A stretch of DNA of 64,000 bases from an uncultured Litoreibacter sp. (GTDB taxonomy: Bacteria; Pseudomonadota; Alphaproteobacteria; Rhodobacterales; Rhodobacteraceae). The translations under genes were made by a program, and so were the position numbers. The stretch is taken from assembly GCF_947501785.1 (NCBI RefSeq), contig NZ_CANMXB010000001.1:3414501-3478500 (forward strand), in the 5' to 3' direction. Position 1 is the stretch's first letter. Each line of letters opens with the position of its first letter. Below the pieces are notes generated by a model, which was not told where the DNA came from, made no database searches, and saw only the letters and a list, made by a program, of their open reading frames with translations. Shown one piece after another: positions 27,818 through 37,329 of this stretch.

Positions 27818-28578
27818 TAGATAACCCCCGCTTCGTCTTTGAGTTTCGTGACCAGCTCTTCGACAGAGCCGACTTTCACGCCAGCTTTGCGCGCCTCAGG
27901 CTCCGCCGTGCCAACAATGCTCAATCGTGCCGCCGCGTCCACGCCGTAATCAGCGGGCGTTTTTTCGTCCAAAGGCTTTTTCTTCGCCTTCATGATGTTT
28001 GGCAGCGACGCATAGCGTGGCTCGTTCAAACGCAGATCGACAGTGACAACCGTTGGCATGTTCACTTTGATCGTTTGCAGACCGCCATCTACTTCGCGGG
28101 TCACAACGGCTTTGTCGCCGTCAATGTCCAGTTCGGATGCGAATGTCGCCTGGCTCCAACCCATCAATGCTGACAGCATCTGGCCGGTGGCGTTCATGTC
28201 GTTGTCAATCGCTTGCTTGCCACACAGCACGAGGCCGGGCTGTTCTTCGTCGACAACTGCCTTCAGCAGTTTGGCGACGGCAAGCGGTTCGATGTCGTTG
28301 TGTACGTCTTCGGCGGCGACGATCAGGATCGCGCGGTCCGCGCCCATTGCCAATGCCGTGCGCAGTGTTTCCTGGTTTTGCTTCACGCCGATTGAAACTG
28401 CGACAACCTCTTCGGCTTTGCCGGCCTCTTTCAAACGAATTGCCTGCTCGACGGCGATTTCGTCGAACGGGTTCATCGACATTTTTACGTTAGCAAGATC
28501 GACACCGCTGCCGTCCGCTTTGACGCGGACTTTGACGTTATAATCGATCACGCGTTTGACGGGTACGAGGACCTTCAT
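27817..28578 (-). CDS. etfB: Electron transfer flavoprotein beta subunit
   Basis: 253 residues. It begins [20 protein letters not shown] with [19 protein letters not shown], then [30 protein letters not shown], the AMP-binding ETF-beta signature in two parts, and [21 protein letters not shown] at the C-terminus. The frame is open for 20 residues upstream, but the ATG at 28578 is the family start. It forms the soluble heterodimer with EtfA. Confidence 0.96.
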   Translation of the reverse strand: MKVLVPVKRVIDYNVKVRVKADGSGVDLANVKMSMNPFDEIAVEQAIRLKEAGKAEEVVAVSIGVKQNQETLRTALAMGADRAILIVAAEDVHNDIEPLAVAKLLKAVVDEEQPGLVLCGKQAIDNDMNATGQMLSALMGWSQATFASELDIDGDKAVVTREVDGGLQTIKVNMPTVVTVDLRLNEPRYASLPNIMKAKKKPLDEKTPADYGVDAAARLSIVGTAEPEARKAGVKVGSVEELVTKLKDEAGVI

Positions 28579-28747
28579 CAGCGGTATCTCCCAAAGTAAG
28601 TGTGCCGGTGGTGGCACGCCAAGGTGTTCAGCTTCCAATTAGCGGAGCGACGACTCGGAAAACAGGACAAAATCGACGCAGGCTGGCATTCTGACGCCGC
28701 GTTCGTGAAATTCCAATCGATTTTTTCACGATCTTAGTGTGTTACCG

Positions 28748-29320
28748 CTACCGATTTGCGCCCGGCACCCACAGGACATCGTCTTTGCCGTCATTGTTGG
28801 CGATCCTCGAGGCCACGAAGAACCAATCGCTCAGCCTGTTGAGGTATTTGACCGCCGCCTCGTTGACCGATTCCATCGTTGCCAGCTCTACCGTCAACCG
28901 TTCTGCCCGACGCGAAACCGTTCGGCAGACATGCAGGTGCGCCGCCAAGGGCGACCCACCGGGCAAAATGAAGGAGCGCAGCGGCTGAAGCGCCGCATTC
29001 ATGGCGTCAATCTCACTTTCGAGCCGGGCAACCTGCGCTTCGGTGACGCGAAGTGGCGTGTATTCAGCCTCGGCGTCTTTTGCCATGTCCGGGCGGCAAA
29101 GATCGGCACCAAGATCAAAAAGGTCGTTTTGAATGGCCGCCAGTTGGGTGTCCATGTCACCAGATGCATGAAGCCTCGCAACGCCGACCGCGGCATTCGC
29201 TTCGTCAACCGTGCCATAGGCGGTCACGCGCATCGAGTGTTTGGCCACACGTGCACCGTTGCCCAGTGCCGTTTCTCCCGCGTCGCCGGTTTTGGTGTAG
29301 ATCTTGTTAAGCACAACCAT
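28748..29320 (-). CDS. PduO-type ATP:cob(I)alamin adenosyltransferase
   Basis: 190 residues. The N-terminal KIYTKTGDAGETALGNG and VTAYGTVDEANAAVG blocks, the mid-protein IQNDLFDLGADLCRP, and the C-terminal CRTVSRRAERLTVELA and VKYLNRLSDWFFVASR are diagnostic. It adds the adenosyl group to cob(I)alamin, giving the cofactor for methylmalonyl-CoA and ethylmalonyl-CoA mutases. It lies 3 bp after the HIG1 gene and upstream of etfBA, a conserved order in this family. Confidence 0.94.
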   Translation of the reverse strand: MVVLNKIYTKTGDAGETALGNGARVAKHSMRVTAYGTVDEANAAVGVARLHASGDMDTQLAAIQNDLFDLGADLCRPDMAKDAEAEYTPLRVTEAQVARLESEIDAMNAALQPLRSFILPGGSPLAAHLHVCRTVSRRAERLTVELATMESVNEAAVKYLNRLSDWFFVASRIANNDGKDDVLWVPGANR

Positions 29321-29323
29321 GGA

Positions 29324-29533
29324 TTAAGCTCCCCCCATGCGACGGAAAAATACGAAGGCCAGGATCAAAGCTACTGCAATCGCTTGCCCGTAGATACGAT
29401 ATCGCATGATCTTGTTGGCGTGTTTGCGGTTGAAATCCCCGCCCTTTGCGAAGCCACCGATGCCCAGCAGCAAAATGCACAGCACCGCAATGCAGGCGAT
29501 TGCCACGACAATGAAAAGCGGATCGTTGGCCAT
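29324..29533 (-). CDS. HIG1-domain twin transmembrane protein
   Basis: 69 residues with two helices (PLFIVVAIACIAVLCILLLGI and IYGQAIAVALILAFVFF) separated by a basic loop, KGGDFNRKHANKIMRYRIYGQ. The loop carries the R-X-R-X3-Q core of HIG1 domains, known from hypoxia-induced and cytochrome oxidase assembly factors. A role with respiratory complexes is inferred from the family. The ATG at 29533 has a GAGGGG site; the longer open frame is less likely. Confidence 0.8.
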   Translation of the reverse strand: MANDPLFIVVAIACIAVLCILLLGIGGFAKGGDFNRKHANKIMRYRIYGQAIAVALILAFVFFRRMGGA

Positions 29534-29608
29534 GTTGGTCCCCTCATTTCTGTTCAACGCTGCATCTAGCGGGATTGGCGCAAAAAGCGAACTCAAATTT
29601 CTACAGAG

Positions 29609-30439
29609 CTAGAACTTCGCAATGATCCAATCCAGGGCCCGCGTCGGCAGCAACCGCCTGAGCGCCCCCATGACATAGGTTGGCGTTGTCACGAAGTAAC
29701 GCGGTTTGGGGCGGGAGGATTCGAGCGCATGGATAAGCTTTGCACTGACCGCAGATGCGGGCAGTTCGAATGCGTCAGGGCCGCGGTCTTCATAGAGCCG
29801 CTTGATCAGTGTCTCTTCATATTTTTCACGCAGCGGCGACGCTTCCCAGTCAATCCACTTCTCAAAATGCGGAATGGAATTCGCCCTGATTTTCGACGTA
29901 ACTGGCCCGGGCTCAATCAAGATGACCTCGATAGGCGTGTCACGCAGTTCAATCCGAAGGGTGTCCGTCAGCCCCTCCATCGCAAATTTTGTGGCATTGT
30001 ACGCGCCGCGCCATTTCAAAGCCACAAAACCCAGCACCGACGAACAGTTCAGGATACGGCCATGCCCCTGCGCCCGCATGACGGGAAGCACCTGCCTGCT
30101 CAATTCGTGGTAGCCAAAAAGGTTGGTTTCAAAAATTGCCCTCAGCGCGTCAGTTGGAAGGTCTTCAACCGCGCCGGGCACGCCATATGCCCCGTTGTTG
30201 AACAAAGCGTCCAACGTGCCGCCGGTACGTTTGAGGCATTCGGCGACGGCCACCTCAATGCTGGCATGGTCAGTGTAGTCGAGCACGAAGCTCTCCAGGC
30301 CTTCGTCTTGAAGGCGGGCGCAGTCGTCCGGGTTGCGACAGGTGGCAAATACCTGCCATCCGCGTGCGTGAAGCGTTTTCGCCGCGTCATAGCCGATGCC
30401 CGATGAGCAACCCGTTATCAGGATGGATTTTTGTGTCAT
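29609..30439 (-). CDS. SDR family oxidoreductase
   Basis: 276 residues. The NAD(P)-binding motif is SILITGCSSGIGYDAAKTL near the N-terminus, NNGAYGVPG is the family's NNAG-type block with Gly, and the active-site pair is SSVLGFVALKWRGAYNATKFA (Ser, then Y-N-A-T-K). IEPGPVTSKI follows. The classical SDR fold fits an NADP-linked alcohol or keto reductase; the substrate is unknown. It is adjacent to the HIG1 and SH3 genes with no evident functional link. Confidence 0.88.
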   Translation of the reverse strand: MTQKSILITGCSSGIGYDAAKTLHARGWQVFATCRNPDDCARLQDEGLESFVLDYTDHASIEVAVAECLKRTGGTLDALFNNGAYGVPGAVEDLPTDALRAIFETNLFGYHELSRQVLPVMRAQGHGRILNCSSVLGFVALKWRGAYNATKFAMEGLTDTLRIELRDTPIEVILIEPGPVTSKIRANSIPHFEKWIDWEASPLREKYEETLIKRLYEDRGPDAFELPASAVSAKLIHALESSRPKPRYFVTTPTYVMGALRRLLPTRALDWIIAKF

Positions 30440-30482
30440 GCCGATTGGCTAGGCCAAGCTGGGTCGCATTGCAAAGCAGAAC

Positions 30483-31085
30483 TTACTGGGCGTCCCGCTC
30501 GATGAACTTGGCCGACATGAAGGCTTCGATGCCGGTCTCCAGAATATAGACCTTGGCCCAACCGTTATCGAGCAGTTCCATCACCTCGGCGCTTTCTCCG
30601 CGTCGCGTCCGACCAAGCACCGCTGCCTGCGTGGATGCACCAGCGCGCAGGTTGACGGTCGATCCGGTGACACGCCAAATCTCGCCCACACCACTGGTGT
30701 TTTCAACGGCTGCCGTGTCGGTCTCCGCGATAGGCTCCTGGGCGGTAGGGACTGGGCTTGGGGCGATGCTGGCCGCCTCTGCAACGGGGGCAAGGGTGCC
30801 ATCAGTGGCCAAGCTTTCCACGCTTACGGCAGGCGCGGAAACGGAAACAACCTGAGCGCTCGCGTCTTCAGGTGTGACAACGGCGGGTGTGACTTCAATC
30901 TCGGCTACTGCATCTCCTGCAGGCTGAATCGCGTCTTCAGATGTTGATACTGCGACTTCTGGCGTCTCAATGTTTTCGACGGCGGCAGTCGCCTCGCCAC
31001 GTTCGGGCGGCTCCCCGACGATAAGAAGCGTCATATACATAACGACGCAAAGGCAAGCGACCCACTTGAACACGATGTCCCCCAA
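30483..31085 (-). CDS. SH3-domain protein with N-terminal membrane anchor
   Basis: 200 residues. An N-terminal hydrophobic segment (VFKWVACLCVVMYMTLLIVG) is followed by about 110 residues of low-complexity Ala/Val/Glu/Pro linker, then a bacterial SH3 (SH3b) domain from about residue 135: WRVTGSTVNLRAGASTQAAV, LGRTRRGESAEVMEL, GWAKVYI. SH3b domains often bind peptidoglycan or peptides, so an envelope role is likely but the ligand is unknown. It is divergent from parC with about 120 bp between. Confidence 0.82.
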   Translation of the reverse strand: MGDIVFKWVACLCVVMYMTLLIVGEPPERGEATAAVENIETPEVAVSTSEDAIQPAGDAVAEIEVTPAVVTPEDASAQVVSVSAPAVSVESLATDGTLAPVAEAASIAPSPVPTAQEPIAETDTAAVENTSGVGEIWRVTGSTVNLRAGASTQAAVLGRTRRGESAEVMELLDNGWAKVYILETGIEAFMSAKFIERDAQ

Positions 31086-31208
31086 AAAGACTTTTTCTGC
31101 AGACTGAGATTACTCCGATGACCGGCCCTGAAACTAGGGGGAATAATTTAGTCTCTTTGACCCATCACAGTGCTTTACCCCCGCAAAAGGCGCGGCTACA
31201 CACAATCT

Positions 31209-33551
31209 ATGTCTGACGAGACCGACGACCCCAAGATGAGCGACGCCAATATGGTGGAGCCGCTACGCCAAGCCATTGGCGAGCGGTATCTGCAATATGC
31301 GCTGTCGACCATTATGCACCGTGCATTGCCTGATGCGCGCGACGGTCTGAAGCCGGTGCATCGGCGAATCCTCTATGCGATGCGGGAGCTGCGGCTTGCA
31401 TCTGGCGGCGGTTTCAGGAAGTCGGCAAAGATCTCCGGCGATGTGATGGGCAACTATCACCCGCATGGGGATGCTGCGATTTATGATGCCATGGCGCGGC
31501 TCGCGCAGGAATTTAACGTGCGCTACCCGCTGGTCGACGGACAAGGCAACTTTGGCAACATTGACGGCGATAACCCCGCAGCCGCGCGGTACACCGAAGC
31601 GCGCATGACGCCCTACGCTGAGGCTCTGCTGGATGGCCTCAATGAAAACGCGGTCGATTTTCGTGACAACTATGACGGGACCCTTCAAGAACCGGTGGTT
31701 CTTCCGGCAAGCTATCCGAACCTTCTTGCCAACGGCGCTGCGGGCATTGCGGTGGGGATGGCCACCAACATCCCACCGCACAACATTGAAGAGCTGATCA
31801 ACGGATGCCTGCATCTGATCAAAGCACCCAATGCGCGCGACGAGACGCTACTGGACCATATCCCGGGGCCCGACTTTCCGACCGGCGGCATCATCGTTGA
31901 GCCGCGCGAGAATATTGCCGAAGCCTACCGCACCGGGCGTGGCGCATTCCGCCTGCGCTCGCGCTACGAGGTCGAGGATCTAGGACGGGGGCAGTGGCAG
32001 ATCGTTGTCACCGAAATCCCCTATCAGGTTCAGAAGTCCAAGCTGATCGAAAAGATCGCAGAACTGATCCAAACCAAGAAAATCCCGATCCTTGCCGATG
32101 TACGCGACGAGTCGACCGATGACATCCGCCTGATCCTTGAGCCACGCTCCAAGAATGTCGACCCGGACGTGCTGATGGGCATGATGTTCCGCAATTCCGA
32201 TCTGGAAACGCGGTTCTCGATGAACCTGAACGTGTTGATTGACGGGATGACGCCCAAGGTCTGCTCGTTGAAAGAGGTGCTGAGGGCGTTTCTTGATCAC
32301 CGTCGCGAAGTTCTGGTGCGGCGCGCGCAGCATCGGTTGGAGAAGATCGACCACCGGCTGGAAGTGCTTGAAGGCTTTATCGTCGCCTTCCTCAACCTGG
32401 ACCGCGTGATCGACATCATCCGTTATGATGACGACCCCAAAACCGCGCTCATGTTTGAGGATTGGTCGAAAGACCATCCCCGCGCCATGTCCGAGAAGGA
32501 TTATGTCGGACCCGCCAAGACCGATGACGAGCCGTCCCTTACTGAAGTACAGGTCGACGCCATCCTCAATATGCGCTTGCGGTCGTTGCGCCGGCTTGAA
32601 GAGCTGGAGCTAAAGCGCGAACGCGACGAGCTGATGATCGAGCGGGCCGAGCTGGAAGACCTGTTAGACAGCGAAGACCTTCAGTGGAAGCGCATTGCCG
32701 ATCAGCTGCGCGAGACCCGCAAAGCCTTTGGCAAAACCTCCGACATCGGCGCACGGCGCACCGAGTTTGCCGAAGCTGTTGAATTCGAAGAGGTCCCGAT
32801 AGAGGCGATGATCGAGCGGGAGCCGATCACGGTGGTGTGCTCCCAAATGGGTTGGATACGCGCCATGACCGGGCACATCGACCTGACGCGCGAGCTGAAA
32901 TTCAAAGACGGCGACGGTCCACGTTTCATCTTCCACGCTGAAACCACCGACAAGCTGCTGGTATTTGGCTCAAACGGGCGGTTCTACACGCTTGCAGCGT
33001 CCAACCTGCCGGGCGGGCGGGGCATGGGTGAACCGCTGCGCTTGATGGTTGATCTGCCAAACGAGGCGCAGATCGTTGATCTGTTCCTGCATGACACGGA
33101 GCGCAAATTGCTGGTCGCGTCTTCTGCGGGCGACGGGTTCATGGTCGCAGAGAAAGACGTGATCGCTCAGACACGTACCGGCAAGCAGGTGCTAAACGTC
33201 AAAGATGACACCAAGGCGGCGGCTTGCGTGCCGGTAAACGGCGACCACGTTGCCATCGTCAGCCAGAACGGCAAGTTCCTGGTGTTCCCAACGTCGGAGC
33301 TTCCCGAAATGGGGCGCGGCAAAGGGGTGCGTCTGCAAAAGTACAATATGGCGCGCGGCAAGCAAGGCTCGTTGGAGCTGGACGGCGGGCTGTCAGACCT
33401 GACGACTTTTGTTTGGGCAGATGGGCTCAGCTGGGAAATGGGCGGGGGGAAGACCCGAACCGAGCCTGACATGACTGAATGGCTGGGCAAGCGTGCGGGT
33501 GTCGGCAAACGTGCACCTTACGGCTTCCCGAAGAATAACCGGTTTAGCTAA
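31209..33551 (+). CDS. parC: DNA topoisomerase IV subunit A
   Basis: 780 residues. The catalytic Tyr128 lies in [12 protein letters not shown]. The N-terminal [22 protein letters not shown], the [20 protein letters not shown] helix and the [11 protein letters not shown] block are typical, and a beta-pinwheel C-terminal domain follows from about residue 520. ParC rather than GyrA is supported by length and C-terminus. The residue matching E. coli Ser80, the quinolone-contact position, is Ala. The ATG at 31209 was chosen over an upstream start that adds a nonconserved basic stretch. Confidence 0.94.
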   Translation: MSDETDDPKMSDANMVEPLRQAIGERYLQYALSTIMHRALPDARDGLKPVHRRILYAMRELRLASGGGFRKSAKISGDVMGNYHPHGDAAIYDAMARLAQEFNVRYPLVDGQGNFGNIDGDNPAAARYTEARMTPYAEALLDGLNENAVDFRDNYDGTLQEPVVLPASYPNLLANGAAGIAVGMATNIPPHNIEELINGCLHLIKAPNARDETLLDHIPGPDFPTGGIIVEPRENIAEAYRTGRGAFRLRSRYEVEDLGRGQWQIVVTEIPYQVQKSKLIEKIAELIQTKKIPILADVRDESTDDIRLILEPRSKNVDPDVLMGMMFRNSDLETRFSMNLNVLIDGMTPKVCSLKEVLRAFLDHRREVLVRRAQHRLEKIDHRLEVLEGFIVAFLNLDRVIDIIRYDDDPKTALMFEDWSKDHPRAMSEKDYVGPAKTDDEPSLTEVQVDAILNMRLRSLRRLEELELKRERDELMIERAELEDLLDSEDLQWKRIADQLRETRKAFGKTSDIGARRTEFAEAVEFEEVPIEAMIEREPITVVCSQMGWIRAMTGHIDLTRELKFKDGDGPRFIFHAETTDKLLVFGSNGRFYTLAASNLPGGRGMGEPLRLMVDLPNEAQIVDLFLHDTERKLLVASSAGDGFMVAEKDVIAQTRTGKQVLNVKDDTKAAACVPVNGDHVAIVSQNGKFLVFPTSELPEMGRGKGVRLQKYNMARGKQGSLELDGGLSDLTTFVWADGLSWEMGGGKTRTEPDMTEWLGKRAGVGKRAPYGFPKNNRFS

Positions 33552-33629
33552 GCGGGGCCGCGTCCGCCATTTCATTGCCAGAATCGGTTGCTACAAGAAC
33601 CGTGGGGGCGTCGCCTGAAAGGGGACGCA

Positions 33630-33800
33630 ATGACAATTGTTGTCGCGATCCTGCGCCAGATACATGTCTTTTTGTTGGGGTTCGCCATTTCAGCGGCCTG
33701 TCTTATGTCGGCCGGTCTGCTCGCGGCGTACCCAAATGGGGCGCCAACGGAGGTCGCAATTGATGATGACGGCGCGTTCCGGATCGCGGTTGAGGATTAG
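33630..33800 (+). CDS. Small single-pass membrane protein, hypothetical
   Basis: 56 residues starting MTIVVAILRQIHVFLLGFAIS, with one membrane segment (residues about 4-32) and a short acidic tail ending IDDDGAFRIAVED. The ATG at 33630 follows AAAGGGGAC, a good ribosome site. It is not recognised as a named family. It is convergent with mipZ, overlapping its 3' end by 4 nt. Confidence 0.55.
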   Translation: MTIVVAILRQIHVFLLGFAISAACLMSAGLLAAYPNGAPTEVAIDDDGAFRIAVED

Positions 33801-34609
33801 AAATCCACCTCGACGCCGGGCAGCCTAAGCGCCTTCACCAATTCCCGAACCTCTTGGCGGGCCGCAACATTGGAGATGTTGAGGTTCTTGATGCCGATGT
33901 CGCCGAGATCGAGCAGGGTCAGCCCGCGGGGGAACAGCTCGCGAAAAATGACCCGTTCAGAGAAACCGGGTGCAACGCGAAAGCCCACACGTTTCGCAAG
34001 GGACGCAACCGCATCCGTAATCTTCTTCTTGTTGTGCATCCGCTGGGTGCCGACACGGTTACGCACCACGACCCAATCGATGGGGGCGAGGCCAGCTTGC
34101 GCGCGCAGCTGACGGGCCTGCCAAACCATCTCGGAATAGACCGATGGGCCCAGCACTTCATGTGTTTCGGGGTCAACGCGCGCCAGCAAATCAAAGTCGA
34201 TAAAGCTGTCATTCAATGGCGTCACCAGCGTGTCTGCCAAGGAATGTGCCACCTGGCTTAGCCGTGTGTGCGACCCGGGGCAGTCAATAACGATGAAATC
34301 AAACCGGCCTTCCATGCCCGCGACCGCCTCGGTCAGGCGGCGGTCATAGATATTTTCGCCCGCACCGAGGGCGGCTTGGTCTATTTCCGGTAATTCGACA
34401 ATTTCAGCCATGGCCAAAGCAAGTCCAAGCTTCTTGGCGTGGCGCGTGCGGTTTTCGTAATATCTGGTCAGGCTGCGCTGTCGCAGGTCCAGATCAAGCG
34501 CACCGACCTTGAAGCCCATCCGCGCAAGTGCGGTGGTGACGTGCATGCAGTTAGTGGACTTGCCCGAGCCGCCCTTTTCATTGCCGAAAACGATAATATG
34601 CGCGGCCAT
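33797..34609 (-). CDS. mipZ: MipZ, ParA-like division-plane positioning ATPase
   Basis: 270 residues. A deviant Walker A (KGGSGKST, residues 12-19) opens the P-loop, DLDLRQRSLTRYYENR is the characteristic MipZ follow-up, IVIDCPGSHTRLS is the Walker B region, and VVRNRVGTQRMHNKKKI is conserved in MipZ proteins. MipZ forms a gradient from the ParB-bound origins and blocks FtsZ assembly away from midcell in alphaproteobacteria. The gene stands alone, between rpmE and parC. It is a ParA relative but not a chromosomal ParA of a parAB pair. Confidence 0.92.
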   Translation of the reverse strand: MAAHIIVFGNEKGGSGKSTNCMHVTTALARMGFKVGALDLDLRQRSLTRYYENRTRHAKKLGLALAMAEIVELPEIDQAALGAGENIYDRRLTEAVAGMEGRFDFIVIDCPGSHTRLSQVAHSLADTLVTPLNDSFIDFDLLARVDPETHEVLGPSVYSEMVWQARQLRAQAGLAPIDWVVVRNRVGTQRMHNKKKITDAVASLAKRVGFRVAPGFSERVIFRELFPRGLTLLDLGDIGIKNLNISNVAARQEVRELVKALRLPGVEVDF

Positions 34610-34743
34610 TTGTTCAGTCCCGTTCCTGTCCCTCGTCCCCTTTTGGGGTTGGTGTGGTTATAGGTTCGCCGCCCTGCAAATAGAAGCGGAACCGTGGCGC
34701 GCACCCCAATAATTTGCGGGAATGCAATAGAATGGCCACAACG

Positions 34744-34775
34744 AAAAACGCCGCCCCATCGGGAGCGGCGTTTCC
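34744..34775 (-). terminator. Intrinsic terminator after rpmE
   Basis: On the minus strand: GGAAACGCCGCTCCCGATGG then GGCGGCGTTTTTCGT. The stem AAACGCCGCTCCC / GGGGCGGCGTTT is followed by Ts, placed about 25 bp after the rpmE stop. It would end the rplS-rpmE message. Confidence 0.8.
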
Positions 34776-34797
34776 AAATTCGCAAGGCTGCGGCTGC

Positions 34798-35019
34798 TTA
34801 GAAACCCAGGCCTTCGTACTTGTTTTTGAACTTCGACACGCGGCCGCCAGTGTCCATCAGGCGCTGGTTCCCGCCGGTCCATGCGGGGTGCGCAGAGGGG
34901 TCGATGTCCAGCGCCAGCTGGTCGCCTTCGGCACCCCAGGTGGATTTCATCTGAATGATGTCGCCATTGGTCATTTTGACGTTGATGACGTGGTATTCGG
35001 GATGGGTATCTTTTTTCAT
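34798..35019 (-). CDS. rpmE: 50S ribosomal protein L31 (zinc-free form)
   Basis: 73 residues, [20 protein letters not shown] and then [21 protein letters not shown]. The CxxC zinc site of L31 (C+ type) is absent, so this is the C-minus form found in many alphaproteobacteria. It is cotranscribed with rplS, 12 bp upstream. Confidence 0.95.
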   Translation of the reverse strand: MKKDTHPEYHVINVKMTNGDIIQMKSTWGAEGDQLALDIDPSAHPAWTGGNQRLMDTGGRVSKFKNKYEGLGF

Positions 35020-35031
35020 GACAACCGCTCC

Positions 35032-35418
35032 TTACGCGTCTGCGCCGCTTTTCAGCGGCTTGTAGTTGGTTTGCTCGGCGATACGTGCGGACTTGCCGCG
35101 ACGTGTGCGCAAGTAGTACAGCTTGGCACGGCGGACTTTACCGCGGCGGACAACTGTGATGCTTTCGATGTTGGTGGAGTGCAGCGGGAAGACGCGCTCG
35201 ACACCTTCACCGAAGGAAATCTTGCGCACGTTGAACGAACCAGCAATGCCGTTGCCGTTGTTACGTGCGATGCAGACGCCTTCGTAATTCTGAACACGGG
35301 TACGGGTACCCTCGGTCACTTTGTAACCGACGCGGATGGTGTCACCCGCTTTGAAATCTGGGATGTCTTTCCCCAGTTCGGCGATTTGTTCCGCCTCGAG
35401 TTGTGCGATCAGGTCCAT
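35032..35418 (-). CDS. rplS: 50S ribosomal protein L19
   Basis: 128 residues: [59 protein letters not shown] and [20 protein letters not shown], the L19 core with a short C-terminal tail. The ATG at 35418 has an AAGGAG site; the frame is open upstream but has no homology. A promoter candidate lies about 220 bp upstream, giving a long leader. In most relatives rplS follows trmD closely; here about 600 bp separate them. Confidence 0.95.
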   Translation of the reverse strand: MDLIAQLEAEQIAELGKDIPDFKAGDTIRVGYKVTEGTRTRVQNYEGVCIARNNGNGIAGSFNVRKISFGEGVERVFPLHSTNIESITVVRRGKVRRAKLYYLRTRRGKSARIAEQTNYKPLKSGADA

Positions 35419-35641
35419 CCCAAAACGCTCCTTCATATGATCCCGGTTTGCCCGGTGAATGTTTCGCGCGTCCCAAGAGCTGTTGGTCTTCTTCGGGTCC
35501 ACCTAAAGTGCCCGCCACAGGTCAGGTCGTCGTTGCTTTGATGCGCCGTTGCTTTCGCACCCGTTTGTTGCGTCGAAGAAAACGCGTCGGAAGCTCAATA
35601 AAATAACGGCTCCGGTCAGTATTCTGATTCCAGATTGAGGG

Positions 35642-35670
35642 GGTATAGGAGGGATTCCGGCGTGGATCAA
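35642..35670 (-). promoter_or_regulatory. Candidate promoter for rplS-rpmE with long leader
   Basis: On the minus strand, TTGATC (complement of 35665-35670) and TATACC (complement of 35642-35647) are separated by exactly 17 bp. A start near 35635 would give an untranslated leader of about 215 nt before the L19 ATG. Based on hexamers only. Confidence 0.45.
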
Positions 35671-36016
35671 GCCTTATGAAGCACCATTCCCAGCCGACAC
35701 GCGGAGAATTCGGTAAGCGGTTGAAATAACTTGGGTTTGAAAGTCTCGGAAAGAAAATTTCTACCAACATTGAGAACGGGCAGGCCACTCAACTTCCTGG
35801 GCCGTGACCTCTTTCCCCGAGAAAACCAAATCCCGCGGTTGAGCTTCGACCATGTCAAGTATCAGACAGGCCTTATCGTGCCATTGCCTCGGCCACAGAT
35901 GGCGTGACGCATTTGGCTACGTGTTCAGGGGGCCGGGTGCCTTCAAGCCAAGAAAACGTGAATGGCGCTAAGAACCCTCAACAAAACATGGCGTGGCCGC
36001 TGGCGGACCCGGGCGA
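35671..36016. other. Gene-free stretch between trmD and the rplS promoter
   Basis: About 350 bp with only short open frames of poor codon quality on both strands. No tRNA pattern and no terminator hairpin with T-run is visible. Composition is somewhat more AT-rich than the flanking genes. This follows trmD and precedes the rplS promoter candidate. Confidence 0.5.
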
Positions 36017-36817
36017 TTAGTCGTCTTCGCTAGCGTCCTGCCACAAATCTGGTCGCCGTTTCTTGGTCAAGGCCTCAGATTGCTCCCGCCGCCAAGCGTC
36101 AACCTTGCCGTGGTCGCCGGAGGTCAGGACCTCTGGCACAGTGCGACCGCGGAAATCGGCGGGGCGGGTGTATTGGGGGTGTTCCAACAGGCCGTTGGAG
36201 TGGCTCTCATCCTCGGTGCTGTCGGCATTGCCAAGGACGTCATCTTGCAGGCGTACCGTCGCATCCAGCATGGCCTGGGCTGCAATCTCACCGCCGGTTA
36301 GGACGAAATCGCCCAGGGAGACTTCCTCGATCTCATAGGCGTCCAGGACACGCTGATCAACGCCTTCGAACCGGCCACAAAGCAGCGTGATGCCCTCGGT
36401 CCGGCTCCATGTTCTGGCCTTGGCTTGGGTGAATGGTTTGCCGCGAGGGGACAGGTAGACGATAGGCCATTTTGCACGCTCATCTGGTGTGCCTTTGGCT
36501 ACAAAATCCAATGCTTTGGCCACCACATCGGCGCGCAGCACCATGCCTGCGCCGCCGCCATAAGGCGTGTCGTCCACATTGCGGTGCTTGCCTTCACCAA
36601 AGATGCGCAGGTCGATGGTCTCTAACGCCCAGAGCCCATCTTTCAGCGCCTTGCCTGTCAGGGACGCACCAAGGACGCCGGGGAAGGCCTCGGGGAAAAG
36701 CGTGATAACCTTGGCGGTCCACGCACCTTTCAGCTTGGTTTCTTCCATCAGATCGCGCGGTTGCAGCGAGGTGACGATGGATTTGCGTCCGTGGGATTTG
36801 GCCGGTTTTTCGGTCAT
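36017..36817 (-). CDS. trmD: tRNA (guanine-N1)-methyltransferase
   Basis: 266 residues. Methylates G37 of tRNAs with a following G. Blocks: ITLFPEAFPGVLGASLTGKALK, the DDTPYGGGAGMVLRADVV site, VYLSPRGKPFTQ, and the trefoil-knot LLCGRFEGVDQRVLD and GDFVLTGGEIAAQAMLD. A 25-residue N-terminal extension precedes the family start; an internal ATG at residue 24 is a possible alternative. It overlaps rimM by 4 nt (ATGA). Confidence 0.95.
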   Translation of the reverse strand: MTEKPAKSHGRKSIVTSLQPRDLMEETKLKGAWTAKVITLFPEAFPGVLGASLTGKALKDGLWALETIDLRIFGEGKHRNVDDTPYGGGAGMVLRADVVAKALDFVAKGTPDERAKWPIVYLSPRGKPFTQAKARTWSRTEGITLLCGRFEGVDQRVLDAYEIEEVSLGDFVLTGGEIAAQAMLDATVRLQDDVLGNADSTEDESHSNGLLEHPQYTRPADFRGRTVPEVLTSGDHGKVDAWRREQSEALTKKRRPDLWQDASEDD

Positions 36818-37329
36818 GTTTCTTTGCCGGAGATTTCTTCGGGCGGGTCAATGACCACACGGCCAGACGCCAAATCGACGGTAGGCACGGCGTCTTGCGT
36901 AAAGGCCAGCAGCAGAGAGCCGTTCAGCCCGGCCCCCCGGATGTCGAGAATGTCGCCCGCGCCGTGATTTTCCACGGCGGCGATCTTGCCAATTTTTTCG
37001 CCGCCAGTGTCGACCACATCCAGCCCAATCAGGTCGGTGTAGTAATATTCGTCATCCGGCAAAGACGGCAGTAGCGAGCGGTCGGCATAGAGTTTGACGC
37101 CGCGAAGCTTGTCGGCCTCATCCTTGAAGCGGATGCCCGACAGCCGCGCTGCAAAGCCGTTCTTGACCTGCCGGGTGATTTTCAACGTGTATTCATCGCC
37201 CTTTTCGGTGCGCAGGGGGGAGTAGTTGGCGATGTCTTCAGGCTCGGCACAGAAGGATTTCAGGCGGACCTCCCCTTTGACCCCGAACGCGCCCGCGATG
37301 ACGCCCAAAACGATTTGGTCCTTGTTCAT
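36814..37329 (-). CDS. rimM: 16S rRNA processing protein RimM
   Basis: 171 residues: VLGVIAGAFGVKGEVRLKSF as the N-terminal RimM barrel, DEYYYTDLIGLDVVDTGGEKIG as the linker to the PRC barrel, AVENHGAGDILDIRGAG and GSLLLAFTQDAVPTVDLASG. It binds S19 and aids 30S maturation. It starts in an ATGA overlap with the small gene upstream and overlaps trmD downstream by 4 nt. Confidence 0.94.
   Translation of the reverse strand: MNKDQIVLGVIAGAFGVKGEVRLKSFCAEPEDIANYSPLRTEKGDEYTLKITRQVKNGFAARLSGIRFKDEADKLRGVKLYADRSLLPSLPDDEYYYTDLIGLDVVDTGGEKIGKIAAVENHGAGDILDIRGAGLNGSLLLAFTQDAVPTVDLASGRVVIDPPEEISGKET

Noticed and set aside
35522-35858. Short minus-strand open frames of 63-88 codons in the trmD-rplS gap
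   Set aside because: No ribosome site, poor codon use and no recognisable motif; they overlap the promoter candidate.
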